Source of the DNA: Proteobacteria bacterium UBA7415
GTDB lineage: Bacteria > Pseudomonadota > Gammaproteobacteria > Arenicellales > Arenicellaceae
Assembly (NCBI GenBank): GCA_002470515.1
Contig: DKML01000030.1
Location: forward strand, 1-9,317
Length of the DNA: 9,317 bases
Reading direction: 5' to 3'
Under the pieces are notes generated by a model. The model did no database searches. It was given only the letters and a program-made list of their open reading frames with translations, and had not been told where the DNA came from. Positions 1 through 6,542 of the stretch are shown piece after piece. Made by a program: the position numbers and the translations under genes. Every line of letters begins with the position of its first letter. Within the stretch, counting starts at the first letter, position 1.

Positions 1-55
1 CGGTGTTCGTGCTGTTCGGGCTTTTTAACTATTTAACCATTTAACTATTTTTTTT

Positions 56-80
56 CCCGCCGGAGGCGGGGCGATTTTTT
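56..80 (+). terminator. Rho-independent terminator of a gene left of the window
   Basis: A perfect 6-bp GC-only inverted repeat, CCCGCC (56-61) and GGCGGG (65-70) around a GGA loop, is followed after four bases by six T (75-80). On the plus strand this is a typical intrinsic terminator, apart from the short gap before the T-run. The opposite strand has A-runs on both sides, so it would not terminate there. The preceding 55 bases probably hold the 3' end or trailer of an upstream plus-strand gene. All three plus frames hit a stop between 26 and 44, so no product can be named. An A/T-rich 8-mer resembling ATTTAACY is repeated about three times at 23-46. Confidence 0.7.
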
Positions 81-214
81 CGTCTCTTTGTGCGAAATTG
101 GGAAAAGATGGTTTTAGTGCGAATGTCTCAATTGAGTATATAACGCCCTGTCATCTTTTTGTGTACCAAATAGATTGAGGCCTGTTTGACACACAAATAG
201 AGCCAGTAAAAATC

Positions 215-547
215 ATGCTTTACAGTTTTACCGAAATAGAGATGTTGATCGCTGGAGATCCCGAGTTTACTGACTTACTAATGAAAGGGCGTGAGGGTGG
301 CGATTTTTCGCCTACAGACCAGCTTAGGCTGGGCGCCTTTTACACCAATGTTCTACGACAGTGGCAATTTGTCCATTTTCAGTACCTCGCCGATACGCTA
401 GATGAGGAAATTTGGCGTGGGCAACTGGCCTATTTTAACCAGATAATCGGTGAGGACTTAGGCCTGTTCGAGCACTGGAAAACGAGCAATGAACATTACA
501 GCCCACGATTCAATGATCTGATACGGTCAATTACTACGGACCAATAG
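215..547 (+). CDS. Short helical hypothetical protein, possibly an N-terminally truncated family member
   Basis: This 110-residue acidic protein has no signal peptide, membrane helix or catalytic motif that I can see. It looks all-helical: a DPEFTDLLMKG segment (about residues 16-26), an aromatic helix with RQWQFVHFQY (48-57), a TLDEEIW turn (61-67), and a tail with HW and SPRFNDLI (87-104). From memory, this pattern (DPEL..L..G, aromatic helix, LDEE.W, then W and SP.F near the end) matches a common family of uncharacterised proteins of about 150-170 residues that carry an N-terminal membrane helix. That anchor is absent here. The frame is closed by TGA at 176-178 and I found no anchor-like peptide in the other frames upstream. 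No good ribosome-binding site precedes the ATG. It could be a genuine short soluble version or a decaying remnant. The function is unknown. Confidence 0.6.
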   Translation: MLYSFTEIEMLIAGDPEFTDLLMKGREGGDFSPTDQLRLGAFYTNVLRQWQFVHFQYLADTLDEEIWRGQLAYFNQIIGEDLGLFEHWKTSNEHYSPRFNDLIRSITTDQ

Positions 548-885
548 TTAGTTCAGAATTGGTGAGCAGGAGCAATAGATAGAGTGAGGCCAACATATAA
601 CAATCAAATCAAAAAGGAATCTGGGCTTCGCCTAGCTCATATTAGTATTTTAATATAAAGTGTTGCGTCGACCAGTTGAACTCGCAGCAATTAACGGACA
701 TGTACGTAAAAGCATTAGCGTGAATCCTTAGCGTCGTATTTTGCTCTGACGCGCTGCAGATCCGACAATCAGTGCGCTTAACCCGCCTGTTGTAGAATTA
801 AAATGCCTGCATAATTTATAGGAAAAGGCTGATCTGCTTATATCCCACACTTTAACTACGTGAATTCAGATCATCACGGGACTAT
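548..885. other. Intergenic region without a recognised gene
   Basis: This 338-bp gap lies between the 3' end of the short plus-strand ORF and the 3' end of the minus-strand CPBP gene, so it is a convergent spacer. I find no credible ORF; the ATG at 701 opens only seven codons. There is no tRNA-like or CRISPR-like structure. Small inverted repeats are visible: GCGTC (731-735) with GACGC (748-752), and CGTGA/TCACG arms near 860-880. Neither has a T-run, so no clear terminator is seen for either neighbour. The length is compatible with a decayed gene, but nothing recognisable remains. Confidence 0.5.
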
Positions 886-1500
886 TTAGCTAAGCCTCAG
901 TTTATGTGGGTATTTTACGACCAACGTAAATGCGCACAGGTCGTAGAAAAAATGAATGGTCATTACTACGACCGCGCTCTGAGTCTGCCAATAGATTGCG
1001 CCTAAAACGAGTCCAATTGCAAACGTGATGGCTACGTACAACTTCGATACATAATGCGCTAGGCCAAATAGTAGCGAGCTTAAAAACAGCCCTGCGCCCC
1101 AGCCTAACCAATCGCTAATAATGTTTTGTAGAAACACCCGGAACAATAGCTCTTCACCCACACCAGCTAGCACTGACAGCAGAATGATGCCGGCCCAGCC
1201 TATGTTGGCGAACAATTGCACTAACATTCGATTTAAGTCGCGCACAGCAGGCAGGTCAATAAGATAAGTAGATAGCGCCAGCAAAACTAAATACATCGCC
1301 CCGCCGCCCGATATCCCAATAGGGATCGCCCAATACCCAAAATTGCCCCACAGCGAAAATTCAACTGAGAAAGCAAAGATAAGCCCCGCAGCAATAAGCA
1401 GCAAACCTAAAGAAGGCAACGCAACTTGCGCCAAGCTAACCGGTTGGTATACGCGTTTGAGCGATTTATCACTCATTTCCTTTATTTCGATTCGATCCAT
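886..1500 (-). CDS. CPBP family intramembrane metalloprotease (Abi/Rce1-like)
   Basis: This 204-residue polytopic membrane protein has the three conserved motifs of the CPBP (CAAX protease and bacteriocin-processing) family. They are EExxxR at E116-E117-R121, FxxxH at F145-H149, and HxxxD at H183-D187. In the family these line a metal-dependent active site inside the membrane. Hydrophobic segments are visible at about 26-46, 55-80, 97-115, 133-148, 153-170 and 176-195. The first 20 residues are charged and probably cytoplasmic. Bacterial members include bacteriocin-immunity proteins and general membrane proteases, and no substrate can be inferred here. The ATG at 1500 has a GGAA ten bases upstream; a second Met (residue 9) has poor spacing. 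It lies downstream of pgeF on the same strand, 105 bp away, where E. coli has clpB. The leader carries a T-rich tandem repeat. Family assignment is firm; the role is unknown. Confidence 0.85.
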   Translation of the reverse strand: MDRIEIKEMSDKSLKRVYQPVSLAQVALPSLGLLLIAAGLIFAFSVEFSLWGNFGYWAIPIGISGGGAMYLVLLALSTYLIDLPAVRDLNRMLVQLFANIGWAGIILLSVLAGVGEELLFRVFLQNIISDWLGWGAGLFLSSLLFGLAHYVSKLYVAITFAIGLVLGAIYWQTQSAVVVMTIHFFYDLCAFTLVVKYPHKLRLS

Positions 1501-1512
1501 GAAGTAACTATT

Positions 1513-1560
1513 CCATTAAAAAACAAGGCCATTTAAAAAACAAACCCATCAAAAACAAGA
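1513..1560 (-). repeat. Three T-rich tandem units in the leader of the CPBP gene
   Basis: On the plus strand, three head-to-tail units of about 16 bp each begin with CCAT, continue with an A-run, and contain ACAA (1513-1528, 1529-1545, 1546-1560). On the minus strand they read as TTGTTTTTT...ATGG units directly ahead of the CPBP start at 1500. They also create a 13-codon ORF, starting with ATG at 1549 and ending with TAG at 1508-1510, just before the gene. Whether it is translated is unknown. Confidence 0.55.
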
Positions 1561-1597
1561 CTGCGCAAAAACATTAGTTGAGCCTGCTCTCGCAGTC
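1551..1597 (-). terminator. Possible weak terminator after pgeF
   Basis: Reading the minus strand, GACTGCG (1597-1591) and CGCAGTC (1565-1559) form a perfect 7-bp stem. It is followed by a T-rich run, TTGTTTTT (1558-1551). The loop is long, 25 bases, although part of it can form a small GAG/CTC stem. It lies just past the pgeF stop, where a terminator is expected. The loop size makes this tentative. Confidence 0.3.
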
Positions 1598-1605
1598 AGC
1601 CTTGC

Positions 1606-2406
1606 CTACCCCGCTCTAGTATTAGACCGCCATACGATTGTTGCTTGGCGACCAGTAACACCGTCACGACGGTACGAAAAGTACTTATCGGCTTGTGTGA
1701 ACGTGCACGCCTGAGCATGCTCATATTGCTTTACCCCGACAACGGCCAATCTATGACCTACCAACGCGTAAAGATCACAAAACCATTTCGGCTCAGCACC
1801 ATCCATTCGACCCTGCGTCCAAGCAGAGTCAGGACCTTGCAAAGCATCACGCACCTCCTGACCCACCTCAAATGCACTCGGACCAATACAAGGCCCCGCC
1901 CACGCCCATAAAGAGTCTTTTGTAGATAAAGAGCCTTCAGAAGATAGAGAGCCTTGGCCCAACAAACTCGCAACGCCCGCTTCTACAATACCATTGGCTA
2001 AGCCTTTCCATCCGACATGCAGCACGACGAATCTAGATGCATCGGCCGTCGAAATGACTAGAGGCAGGCAATCTGCGGTTAATATGCCGCACGGTTGCAG
2101 CGCCTCGTCACACAAAAACCCGTCTGCATCGAGCGGATCATCGCCTAACTCAAACGCCGCTCGAACCTCCTTGGCGTTAACTAGATCAACACTATGGGTT
2201 TGGTTCAGCCACAAAATCGAACGCTCTAACCCAAGATGAGATTCTACTTTGGTACGATTTTGATGTACGTCTTTAACCGAGTCACCAACGTGCTGGCCTA
2301 GGTTTAAACTTGCATAGGGCGCGCTGCTTACGCCGCCGACTCGTCCAGTGCAAACAATACGTAATTGTGCGCACCTAGCATTTGAATATTCAATAAAATC
2401 AAACAT
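1606..2406 (-). CDS. pgeF: Peptidoglycan editing factor / multicopper-like laccase-domain protein PgeF (YfiH)
   Basis: This 266-residue protein belongs to the YfiH/LACC1 family. E. coli PgeF keeps L-Ser (instead of L-Ala) out of peptidoglycan precursors, and other members show purine nucleoside phosphorylase/adenosine deaminase activity. The family's metal-binding residues are visible: H71 in NQTHS, C113 in TADCLP and H130 in HVGWKG. GPCIG (171-175), FEVG (179-182) and the C-terminal QADKYFSYRRDG (238-249) are also present. Length is near the usual 240-250 residues, with a small insertion at about 151-166 made of a six-residue repeat (GSLSSE, GSLSTK, DSLWAW). The start lies 13 bp after the rluD stop, so the two are probably cotranscribed, as in E. 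coli and many relatives. No strong Shine-Dalgarno is visible, which is compatible with coupling to rluD. The protein is cytoplasmic, with no signal peptide. Confidence 0.93.
   Translation of the reverse strand: MFDFIEYSNARCAQLRIVCTGRVGGVSSAPYASLNLGQHVGDSVKDVHQNRTKVESHLGLERSILWLNQTHSVDLVNAKEVRAAFELGDDPLDADGFLCDEALQPCGILTADCLPLVISTADASRFVVLHVGWKGLANGIVEAGVASLLGQGSLSSEGSLSTKDSLWAWAGPCIGPSAFEVGQEVRDALQGPDSAWTQGRMDGAEPKWFCDLYALVGHRLAVVGVKQYEHAQACTFTQADKYFSYRRDGVTGRQATIVWRSNTRAG
1900..1953 (-). repeat. 18-bp in-frame tandem repeat inside pgeF
   Basis: Three consecutive 18-nt units on the minus strand (1953-1936, 1935-1918, 1917-1900) begin GGCTCTCTAT, GGCTCTTTAT and GACTCTTTAT. They encode GSLSSE, GSLSTK and DSLWAW. 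The third unit diverges into the conserved core sequence before GPCIG, so the array looks like a duplication of about 12 residues placed in a surface loop. Confidence 0.65.
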
Positions 2407-2419
2407 TTAAAAGCACTAT

Positions 2420-3388
2420 CTAATGTAAGTTGTCCTCTCTAGCCGCCTCAATTAAGGCGGCGAGATCATCAGGGATGGACGATTCAAACTCATGCTCCAA
2501 ACCGGTTACAGGATGCACAAATGCGAGTTTTCTAGCATGCAGAGCCTGCCGCTTAAACCCACGCAACTGAACTTCAAGCTTAGGACTGCAATCTCCGGGG
2601 ATCGCCAATCGTCGACCATAAGTAGGGTCTCCGACCAAGCCAAACCCTAGATGGTTCATGTGCACCCTAATTTGGTGAGTCCGGCCCGTTTCTAGGTTCA
2701 CCTGAACCAGCGTGTGATATCTAAAACGTTCTTCCACTCGATAATGAGTAACCGCTTCTTTGCCCATAGAGTTAACCGCCATTCGGCGCCGATCGTGTGG
2801 ATCGCGTGCGATCGGCTCATCAACGGTATTTCCAGAGATAATTCGCCCGTAACAAAGCGCTAAGTATTCTCGTTCAACGCTGTGGTCTACCAATTGTTCA
2901 ACCAAACCTAAACGAGCAGTCTCCGATTTAGCGATGACCATCAACCCACTGGTATCCTTATCTAAGCGATGTACGATGCCTCCTCGAGCCAAAGACCGGT
3001 TCTCCGGGTAATGAAACAACAATCCGTTCAGTAAGGTGCCGTCATAGTTCCCTGCCCCTGGATGAACCACCAAACCAGCGGTTTTGTTAACCACCATCAA
3101 GTGCTCATCTTCAAAAACCACTTCCAACGGAATGTCCTGTGGAATCCATTCACCTTGATCTTGGTTGGGCACCGTAATCTCAACGCTTTCGCCTCCAAAA
3201 ACTTTGTCTTTCTGCTTAGGCGTTTCTTCGTCAACCAATACCAGTCCTTGCTTTAGCAAAGATTGAATAGCGCTACGCGAAAGCTCTTCGCACAACTGCC
3301 CCAGCACTTTATCCACGCGCTGTCCGAACATTGACATTGGTATCTCAAATTCGAGGGTTTTTGATTTGCTATGATCTGACGAAGACAT
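2420..3388 (-). CDS. rluD: 23S rRNA pseudouridine(1911/1915/1917) synthase RluD
   Basis: This 322-residue protein has an N-terminal S4 RNA-binding domain (about 23-75: RVDKVLGQL, then SRSAIQSLLKQGLV). An RluA-family pseudouridine synthase domain follows (about 88-300). The catalytic motif HRLDKDTSGL is at 140-149, with D143 as the nucleophilic Asp. VVNKTAGLVVHPG (99-111) and the later GRTHQIRVHM motif are also present. RluD converts three uridines in helix 69 of 23S rRNA, which is important for 50S maturation and inter-subunit contacts. Length matches E. coli RluD (about 326). It is the first gene of a probable rluD-pgeF operon and is divergent from bamD, a widely conserved gammaproteobacterial arrangement. 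The ATG at 3388 lacks an obvious ribosome-binding site. A second in-frame Met at residue 18 would cut into the beta strand before the S4 domain and is less likely. RluC and RluA are alternatives, but context favours RluD. Confidence 0.93.
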   Translation of the reverse strand: MSSSDHSKSKTLEFEIPMSMFGQRVDKVLGQLCEELSRSAIQSLLKQGLVLVDEETPKQKDKVFGGESVEITVPNQDQGEWIPQDIPLEVVFEDEHLMVVNKTAGLVVHPGAGNYDGTLLNGLLFHYPENRSLARGGIVHRLDKDTSGLMVIAKSETARLGLVEQLVDHSVEREYLALCYGRIISGNTVDEPIARDPHDRRRMAVNSMGKEAVTHYRVEERFRYHTLVQVNLETGRTHQIRVHMNHLGFGLVGDPTYGRRLAIPGDCSPKLEVQLRGFKRQALHARKLAFVHPVTGLEHEFESSIPDDLAALIEAAREDNLH

Positions 3389-3803
3389 ATAAGTTTGAAA
3401 TAAGGGTTATTGACTGCCAATTATTACAATTGTTATCGGCAAGGTTTTGATCAAAAGCTATGCTTCTAATCGCTGGGTACTCTAAGATAAAATGTGTTCC
3501 ATCGGCGTATACAGTCTCACCGTATCGCTAAGTAAGTAACTAGAAAACAAGAGCTAATCTATTTAGACGAAAATCGCACAGATATTAAAATATTGGTCAC
3601 AATCCTGTAGATTGCTTAATTTGCTTCTCAGTCTTAGTAATTCGAGTTATCCTAACGCGCTGATAATAACCGATAACGAAGAGTCGATGAGCTTTTTAAG
3701 AAGGGCTCGATAATGTGTAGTAAGACGCACCGACTCAAAGCAATCAGCACCGAACCAAAGAGTTCGGCCTACAAAACCCAGCCCCAAGAGACTTTTGATC
3801 ATA
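3389..3803. other. Divergent rluD/bamD intergenic region
   Basis: This 415-bp region must hold promoters for both rluD (leftward) and bamD (rightward), yet no hexamer pair close to sigma-70 consensus stands out on either strand. A TAAAAT box at about 3487-3492 and TAATAAT-like boxes near 3425-3432 (minus strand) are the best fragments, and none has a good -35. A 35-codon ORF (ATG 3713 to TAG 3820) overlaps the bamD start out of frame; its composition gives no reason to think it is real. The bamD-proximal part carries a 20-bp-period direct repeat and a hairpin, listed separately. The region is long for two housekeeping genes. Confidence 0.5.
3727..3767 (+). repeat. 20-bp-period direct repeat plus hairpin in the bamD leader
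   Basis: GCACCGACTCAAAG (3727-3740) is repeated as GCACCGAACCAAAG (3747-3760), 12 of 14 identical at a 20-bp period. The second copy also forms a perfect 6-bp hairpin: CCGAAC (3750-3755), loop CAAAGA, GTTCGG (3762-3767). The hairpin ends 36 bp before the bamD ATG. It could be an operator-like duplication or a 5' leader structure. No T-run follows, so it is not a terminator. Confidence 0.45.
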
Positions 3804-4766
3804 ATGTCGATATCTTTTAGAACTATTTTTTGCGCCATCATTATCGCTGCTCTTTTGAGCTCATGCTCTAGCTCACGCAAGAAGCCGCCTTCAGATGATC
3901 TTGCCAACGAGCAAATTGAAGAGATCTATCAACGTGCTAAGCGAGCTTTAGACAATGGAAACTATTTTTTCGCACTAGATTACTACAGGGCTCTAGAAGC
4001 TAATTTCCCCTATGGGCAAGTTACCGAACAAGCAAAACTAGACATGATCTTTGCTTTGGATAAGAGCAATCAAATTGAAGAAGCGATTGAAGCTGCCGAT
4101 AACTTTATTCAGCTTTACCCCACTCATGCAAATGTCGATTACGCCTACTACATGAAAGGGGTCGCGAGTTTTCAAAAGAAAGCGAACAAAATTGACCAAT
4201 ACATCAAAGGCGGTACCGACCAAGTACGCGACCCTAAACCACTGCGTGACGCTGAGGCCGCGTTTCTGGAGCTTATTCAGCGCTTTCCTGACAGTAAATA
4301 TGCAGACGATGCGCAACAGCGTATTGTGTTTTTGCGTAACCGTTTAGCTGATCGTGAACTACAAATAGCCAAGCATTACTATGAAAGCCGTACCTATGTG
4401 GCAACAGTTAACCGTTGTAAGTACATAATCTATCAGTACGAGACTAGCCCTGCCGTTGAAGGCGCTTTATTGCTGATGGAGCAAACATACCGAGAGATGG
4501 GTTTACAAAAGCTGGCGACGAGCACTCGCTCTGTATTGGAAATGAATTTCCCAAAATACAAAAATGGTGGTCGCGCCAGTGATAAGCGGAACGGAAATTT
4601 TATCTCTCGAATCTTTAGTACAAAAAGCAACGATAAAACTGGCTTTGAATTACCTGATTACCGCGGTGAAAACCGAGTAAGCAGCTCACAGGGCGATGAA
4701 AAACCAGGTCTAATCAAACGTTTGTTTCGTGGTTGGGGCAAAGACGAGGCTCCTTCTTTAGATTAA
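3804..4766 (+). CDS. bamD: Outer membrane protein assembly factor BamD (ComL), lipoprotein
   Basis: This 320-residue lipoprotein is a component of the BAM complex, which folds beta-barrel proteins into the outer membrane. A signal peptide (basic start, hydrophobic 8-18) ends in lipobox L-S-S-C with C21 as the lipidated residue; S22-S23 follow, compatible with outer-membrane sorting. TPR-like helical repeats fill about 38-250, with typical BamD motifs such as YxRAKRALDNGNYFFALDYY (42-61), a FPYG turn (69-72) and FPDSKYADDA (161-170). The core ends near MNFPKY (247-252). A tail of about 68 residues follows that E. coli BamD (245 aa) lacks. It is basic and low-complexity, with two short amphipathic patches (FISRIF at 266-271 and LIKRLFRGW at 303-311). 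I chose ATG 3804. An upstream in-frame TTG (3795) is possible, since AAGAG at 3786-3790 is 4 nt from TTG and 13 nt from ATG. The 3' end lies in a 21-bp tandem repeat. Confidence 0.95.
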   Translation: MSISFRTIFCAIIIAALLSSCSSSRKKPPSDDLANEQIEEIYQRAKRALDNGNYFFALDYYRALEANFPYGQVTEQAKLDMIFALDKSNQIEEAIEAADNFIQLYPTHANVDYAYYMKGVASFQKKANKIDQYIKGGTDQVRDPKPLRDAEAAFLELIQRFPDSKYADDAQQRIVFLRNRLADRELQIAKHYYESRTYVATVNRCKYIIYQYETSPAVEGALLLMEQTYREMGLQKLATSTRSVLEMNFPKYKNGGRASDKRNGNFISRIFSTKSNDKTGFELPDYRGENRVSSSQGDEKPGLIKRLFRGWGKDEAPSLD

Positions 4767-4832
4767 GAAGCTCCTTCTTTAGATTAAGAAGCTCCTTCTC
4801 TAGATTGAGGGGCTCCAGTTCTAGATTGACAA
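4749..4832 (+). repeat. Four 21-bp tandem units that duplicate the bamD stop codon
   Basis: Four head-to-tail 21-bp units lie at 4749-4769, 4770-4790, 4791-4811 and 4812-4832. Units 1 and 2 are identical; 3 and 4 diverge progressively. Read in the bamD frame each gives A-P-(S/V)-(L)-D-stop plus one codon, with stops at 4764-4766 (TAA), 4785-4787 (TAA), 4806-4808 (TGA) and 4827-4829 (TGA). Junctions form GAAG-CTC-CTTC inverted repeats; the first extends to AAGAAG/CTTCTT. The array fills most of the 99 bp between the convergent bamD and nadE ends, where no conventional terminator is visible. Confidence 0.92.
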
Positions 4833-4865
4833 GTTACCTAGGTTCAGCCAACCAGCCCAAAGTAC

Positions 4866-6500
4866 TCATTTAATAGATGGCTTAAAGCCCGAAGTGATTG
4901 GGTAACGGCGATCTCGCCCAAAGGCTCGTTTAGTTATCCGCACTCCTGGTGCGGCCTGACGGCGCTTATACTCGTTTCGATCAACCATCCTTATTACCTT
5001 CTCGACCTGTTCGGCGGCAAAACCATGAGCAACAATATCGGCCGGCGGACAGTCTTGCTCTACATACATCTCTAATATAGGGTCAAGAATCTCGTACGGT
5101 GGCAGGCTGTCGCTATCAATTTGGTCAGGGCGCAACTCTGCTGATGGTTCACGCGTTATCACTCGCTCAGGGATCACTGGAGATACAGTATTGCGGTATT
5201 GAGACAATTCATAGACCAATATCTTCGGTACGTCCTTAATAGCGTTGTAACCACCGACCATATCCCCATAAAGTGTGGCATAACCAACGGACATCTCGCT
5301 CTTATTGCCGGTAGTTAAAACCATAGCGCCTGTTTTGTTTGAAAACGCCATTAGGGTTAAACCACGGCATCGCGCCTGAATGTTTTCTTCAGTAGTATCT
5401 TCCTTATAACCTTCAAAAACGGGAGCGAGCGCTTTTACAAACGCGTCGTACATGGGTTCAATTGAAATAACGTGATACCTAATATCCAGCGCTTTCGCTT
5501 CTAGATAAGCATCTTCCTTGGAGATGTCTGAGGTATAGCGAAATGGCATCATGATGACGTCAACATTTTCCTTGCCTAAGGCATCCACCGCTATTGTGGT
5601 GGTTAACGCCGAGTCGATTCCGCCCGATAAACCAATAACGACCTTACTAAAGCCATTCTTGTGAACGTAGTCACGCACACCCAATACTAGAGCATTGTAT
5701 ATGCTTGCGAGCCGTTCCTCTTGAGGCACCATTTGCGAGCCCGTAATGCTTATACCGCTAGCACCACTGCTCACTTTCACAATACCTAAGCTCTCCTTAA
5801 AGCTTGGATCTTGATGCACAACCTCACCATTAGCATCACAGGCAAACGATGCGCCATCAAATACAAGCTCGTCTTGACCGCCAACTTGGTTCACATAAAT
5901 AACCGGCGCGCCGACTTGCTTTGCTTTACCGCAAACAACCGCTCTTCGTTCAGGAATTTTATTAGCATGGTAAGGCGAACCATTGATATTAAGAATAACG
6001 TCAGCGCCCTTCTCAACCGCAAGCTCTACTGGTCCGTCGTGCCAAATGTCTTCGCACACGGTTAAACCAAAATTGATGTCTTTGTACTCAAACACGCAGG
6101 CGTCTTCGCCCGCATCAAAGTACCGCTTCTCATCAAAAACACTGTAATTAGGCAGCTTAATTTTGTTGTACACCTCAACGACCTTGCCAGCCTGAATAAG
6201 TGCGCCAACATTATAGTAACCTTTGGATGTTCGCAGTGGGTAACCCACAATTAGGTCTATGTCGGTCACCGTATCGCATAGTCGCTGCAGCTCTTGCTCC
6301 ACCTTTGAGTTAAAGCCTGGACGCATCAGTAGATCTTCGGGTGGATAGCCCGTAAGTACCAGTTCAGCGCATACCAGTAGATCGCAATTGTGATCATCTT
6401 TGGCACGTCGTGCGAAGGCAATAACTTTGTCAACGTTGTCTTCAATAGCGCCAACCACTACATTGATCTGCGCCAATCCGATATTAATTTCACCACTCAT
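4866..6500 (-). CDS. nadE: Glutamine-dependent NAD+ synthetase
   Basis: This two-domain enzyme of 544 residues makes NAD+ from deamido-NAD+, ATP and glutamine in the cytoplasm. The N-terminal nitrilase-type glutaminase domain (about 4-260) has the Glu-Lys-Cys triad: E46 in AELVLTGYPPEDL, K113 in YNKIKLPNY and C149 in VCEDIWHDG. The C-terminal synthetase domain (about 265-540) has the ATP pyrophosphatase loop SGGIDSA (292-298), TTGNKSEMSVGY (396-407) and YGDMVGGYNAIKDVPK (411-426). Length fits the short bacterial class of about 540. I place the start at ATG 6500, with an AGGA nine bases upstream. An in-frame TTG at 6518 would add six residues and is less likely. The gene converges on bamD, and in several gammaproteobacterial lineages nadE lies next to bamD. 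Its promoter must lie within or near the start of the divergent FemAB-like gene, only 42 bp away. Confidence 0.96.
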   Translation of the reverse strand: MSGEINIGLAQINVVVGAIEDNVDKVIAFARRAKDDHNCDLLVCAELVLTGYPPEDLLMRPGFNSKVEQELQRLCDTVTDIDLIVGYPLRTSKGYYNVGALIQAGKVVEVYNKIKLPNYSVFDEKRYFDAGEDACVFEYKDINFGLTVCEDIWHDGPVELAVEKGADVILNINGSPYHANKIPERRAVVCGKAKQVGAPVIYVNQVGGQDELVFDGASFACDANGEVVHQDPSFKESLGIVKVSSGASGISITGSQMVPQEERLASIYNALVLGVRDYVHKNGFSKVVIGLSGGIDSALTTTIAVDALGKENVDVIMMPFRYTSDISKEDAYLEAKALDIRYHVISIEPMYDAFVKALAPVFEGYKEDTTEENIQARCRGLTLMAFSNKTGAMVLTTGNKSEMSVGYATLYGDMVGGYNAIKDVPKILVYELSQYRNTVSPVIPERVITREPSAELRPDQIDSDSLPPYEILDPILEMYVEQDCPPADIVAHGFAAEQVEKVIRMVDRNEYKRRQAAPGVRITKRAFGRDRRYPITSGFKPSIK

Positions 6501-6542
6501 AAGGTATGTTCCTGTCAATCATTGGTATCAAACTGTCTTAAC

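Noticed and set aside
700..800. attC-like site (GCGTC/GACGC arms with a GCTTAAC-like box nearby)
   Set aside because: The boxes are not paired at the required spacing, no integrase or gene cassettes are present, and the match is at chance level.
886..1500. CPBP gene as part of a bacteriocin or phage-defence system
   Set aside because: No bacteriocin precursor, ABC exporter, toxin or defence partner is adjacent; the neighbours are housekeeping genes, so only the family can be stated.
3713..3820. A 35-codon upstream ORF overlapping the bamD start
   Set aside because: There is no ribosome-binding site or biased composition. Overlap alone is weak evidence, so it is mentioned only in the intergenic note.
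3647..3907. An 86-codon minus-strand ORF across the bamD start
   Set aside because: It is antisense to the bamD signal peptide and leader, has no recognisable motif or ribosome-binding site, and looks like a chance frame.
4749..4832. CRISPR-like array
   Set aside because: The units are directly adjacent with no unique spacers, and two units are identical over their full length. This is a plain tandem repeat.
6501..6518. TTG start for nadE giving six extra residues
   Set aside because: The ATG at 6500 has an AGGA at good spacing and matches the usual N-terminus that starts just before the first beta strand (INIGLAQ).
6390..6542. A 51-residue N-terminal extension of the FemAB-like protein
   Set aside because: The open frame runs antisense through the conserved nadE N-terminus, and family similarity begins at the Met at 6543.
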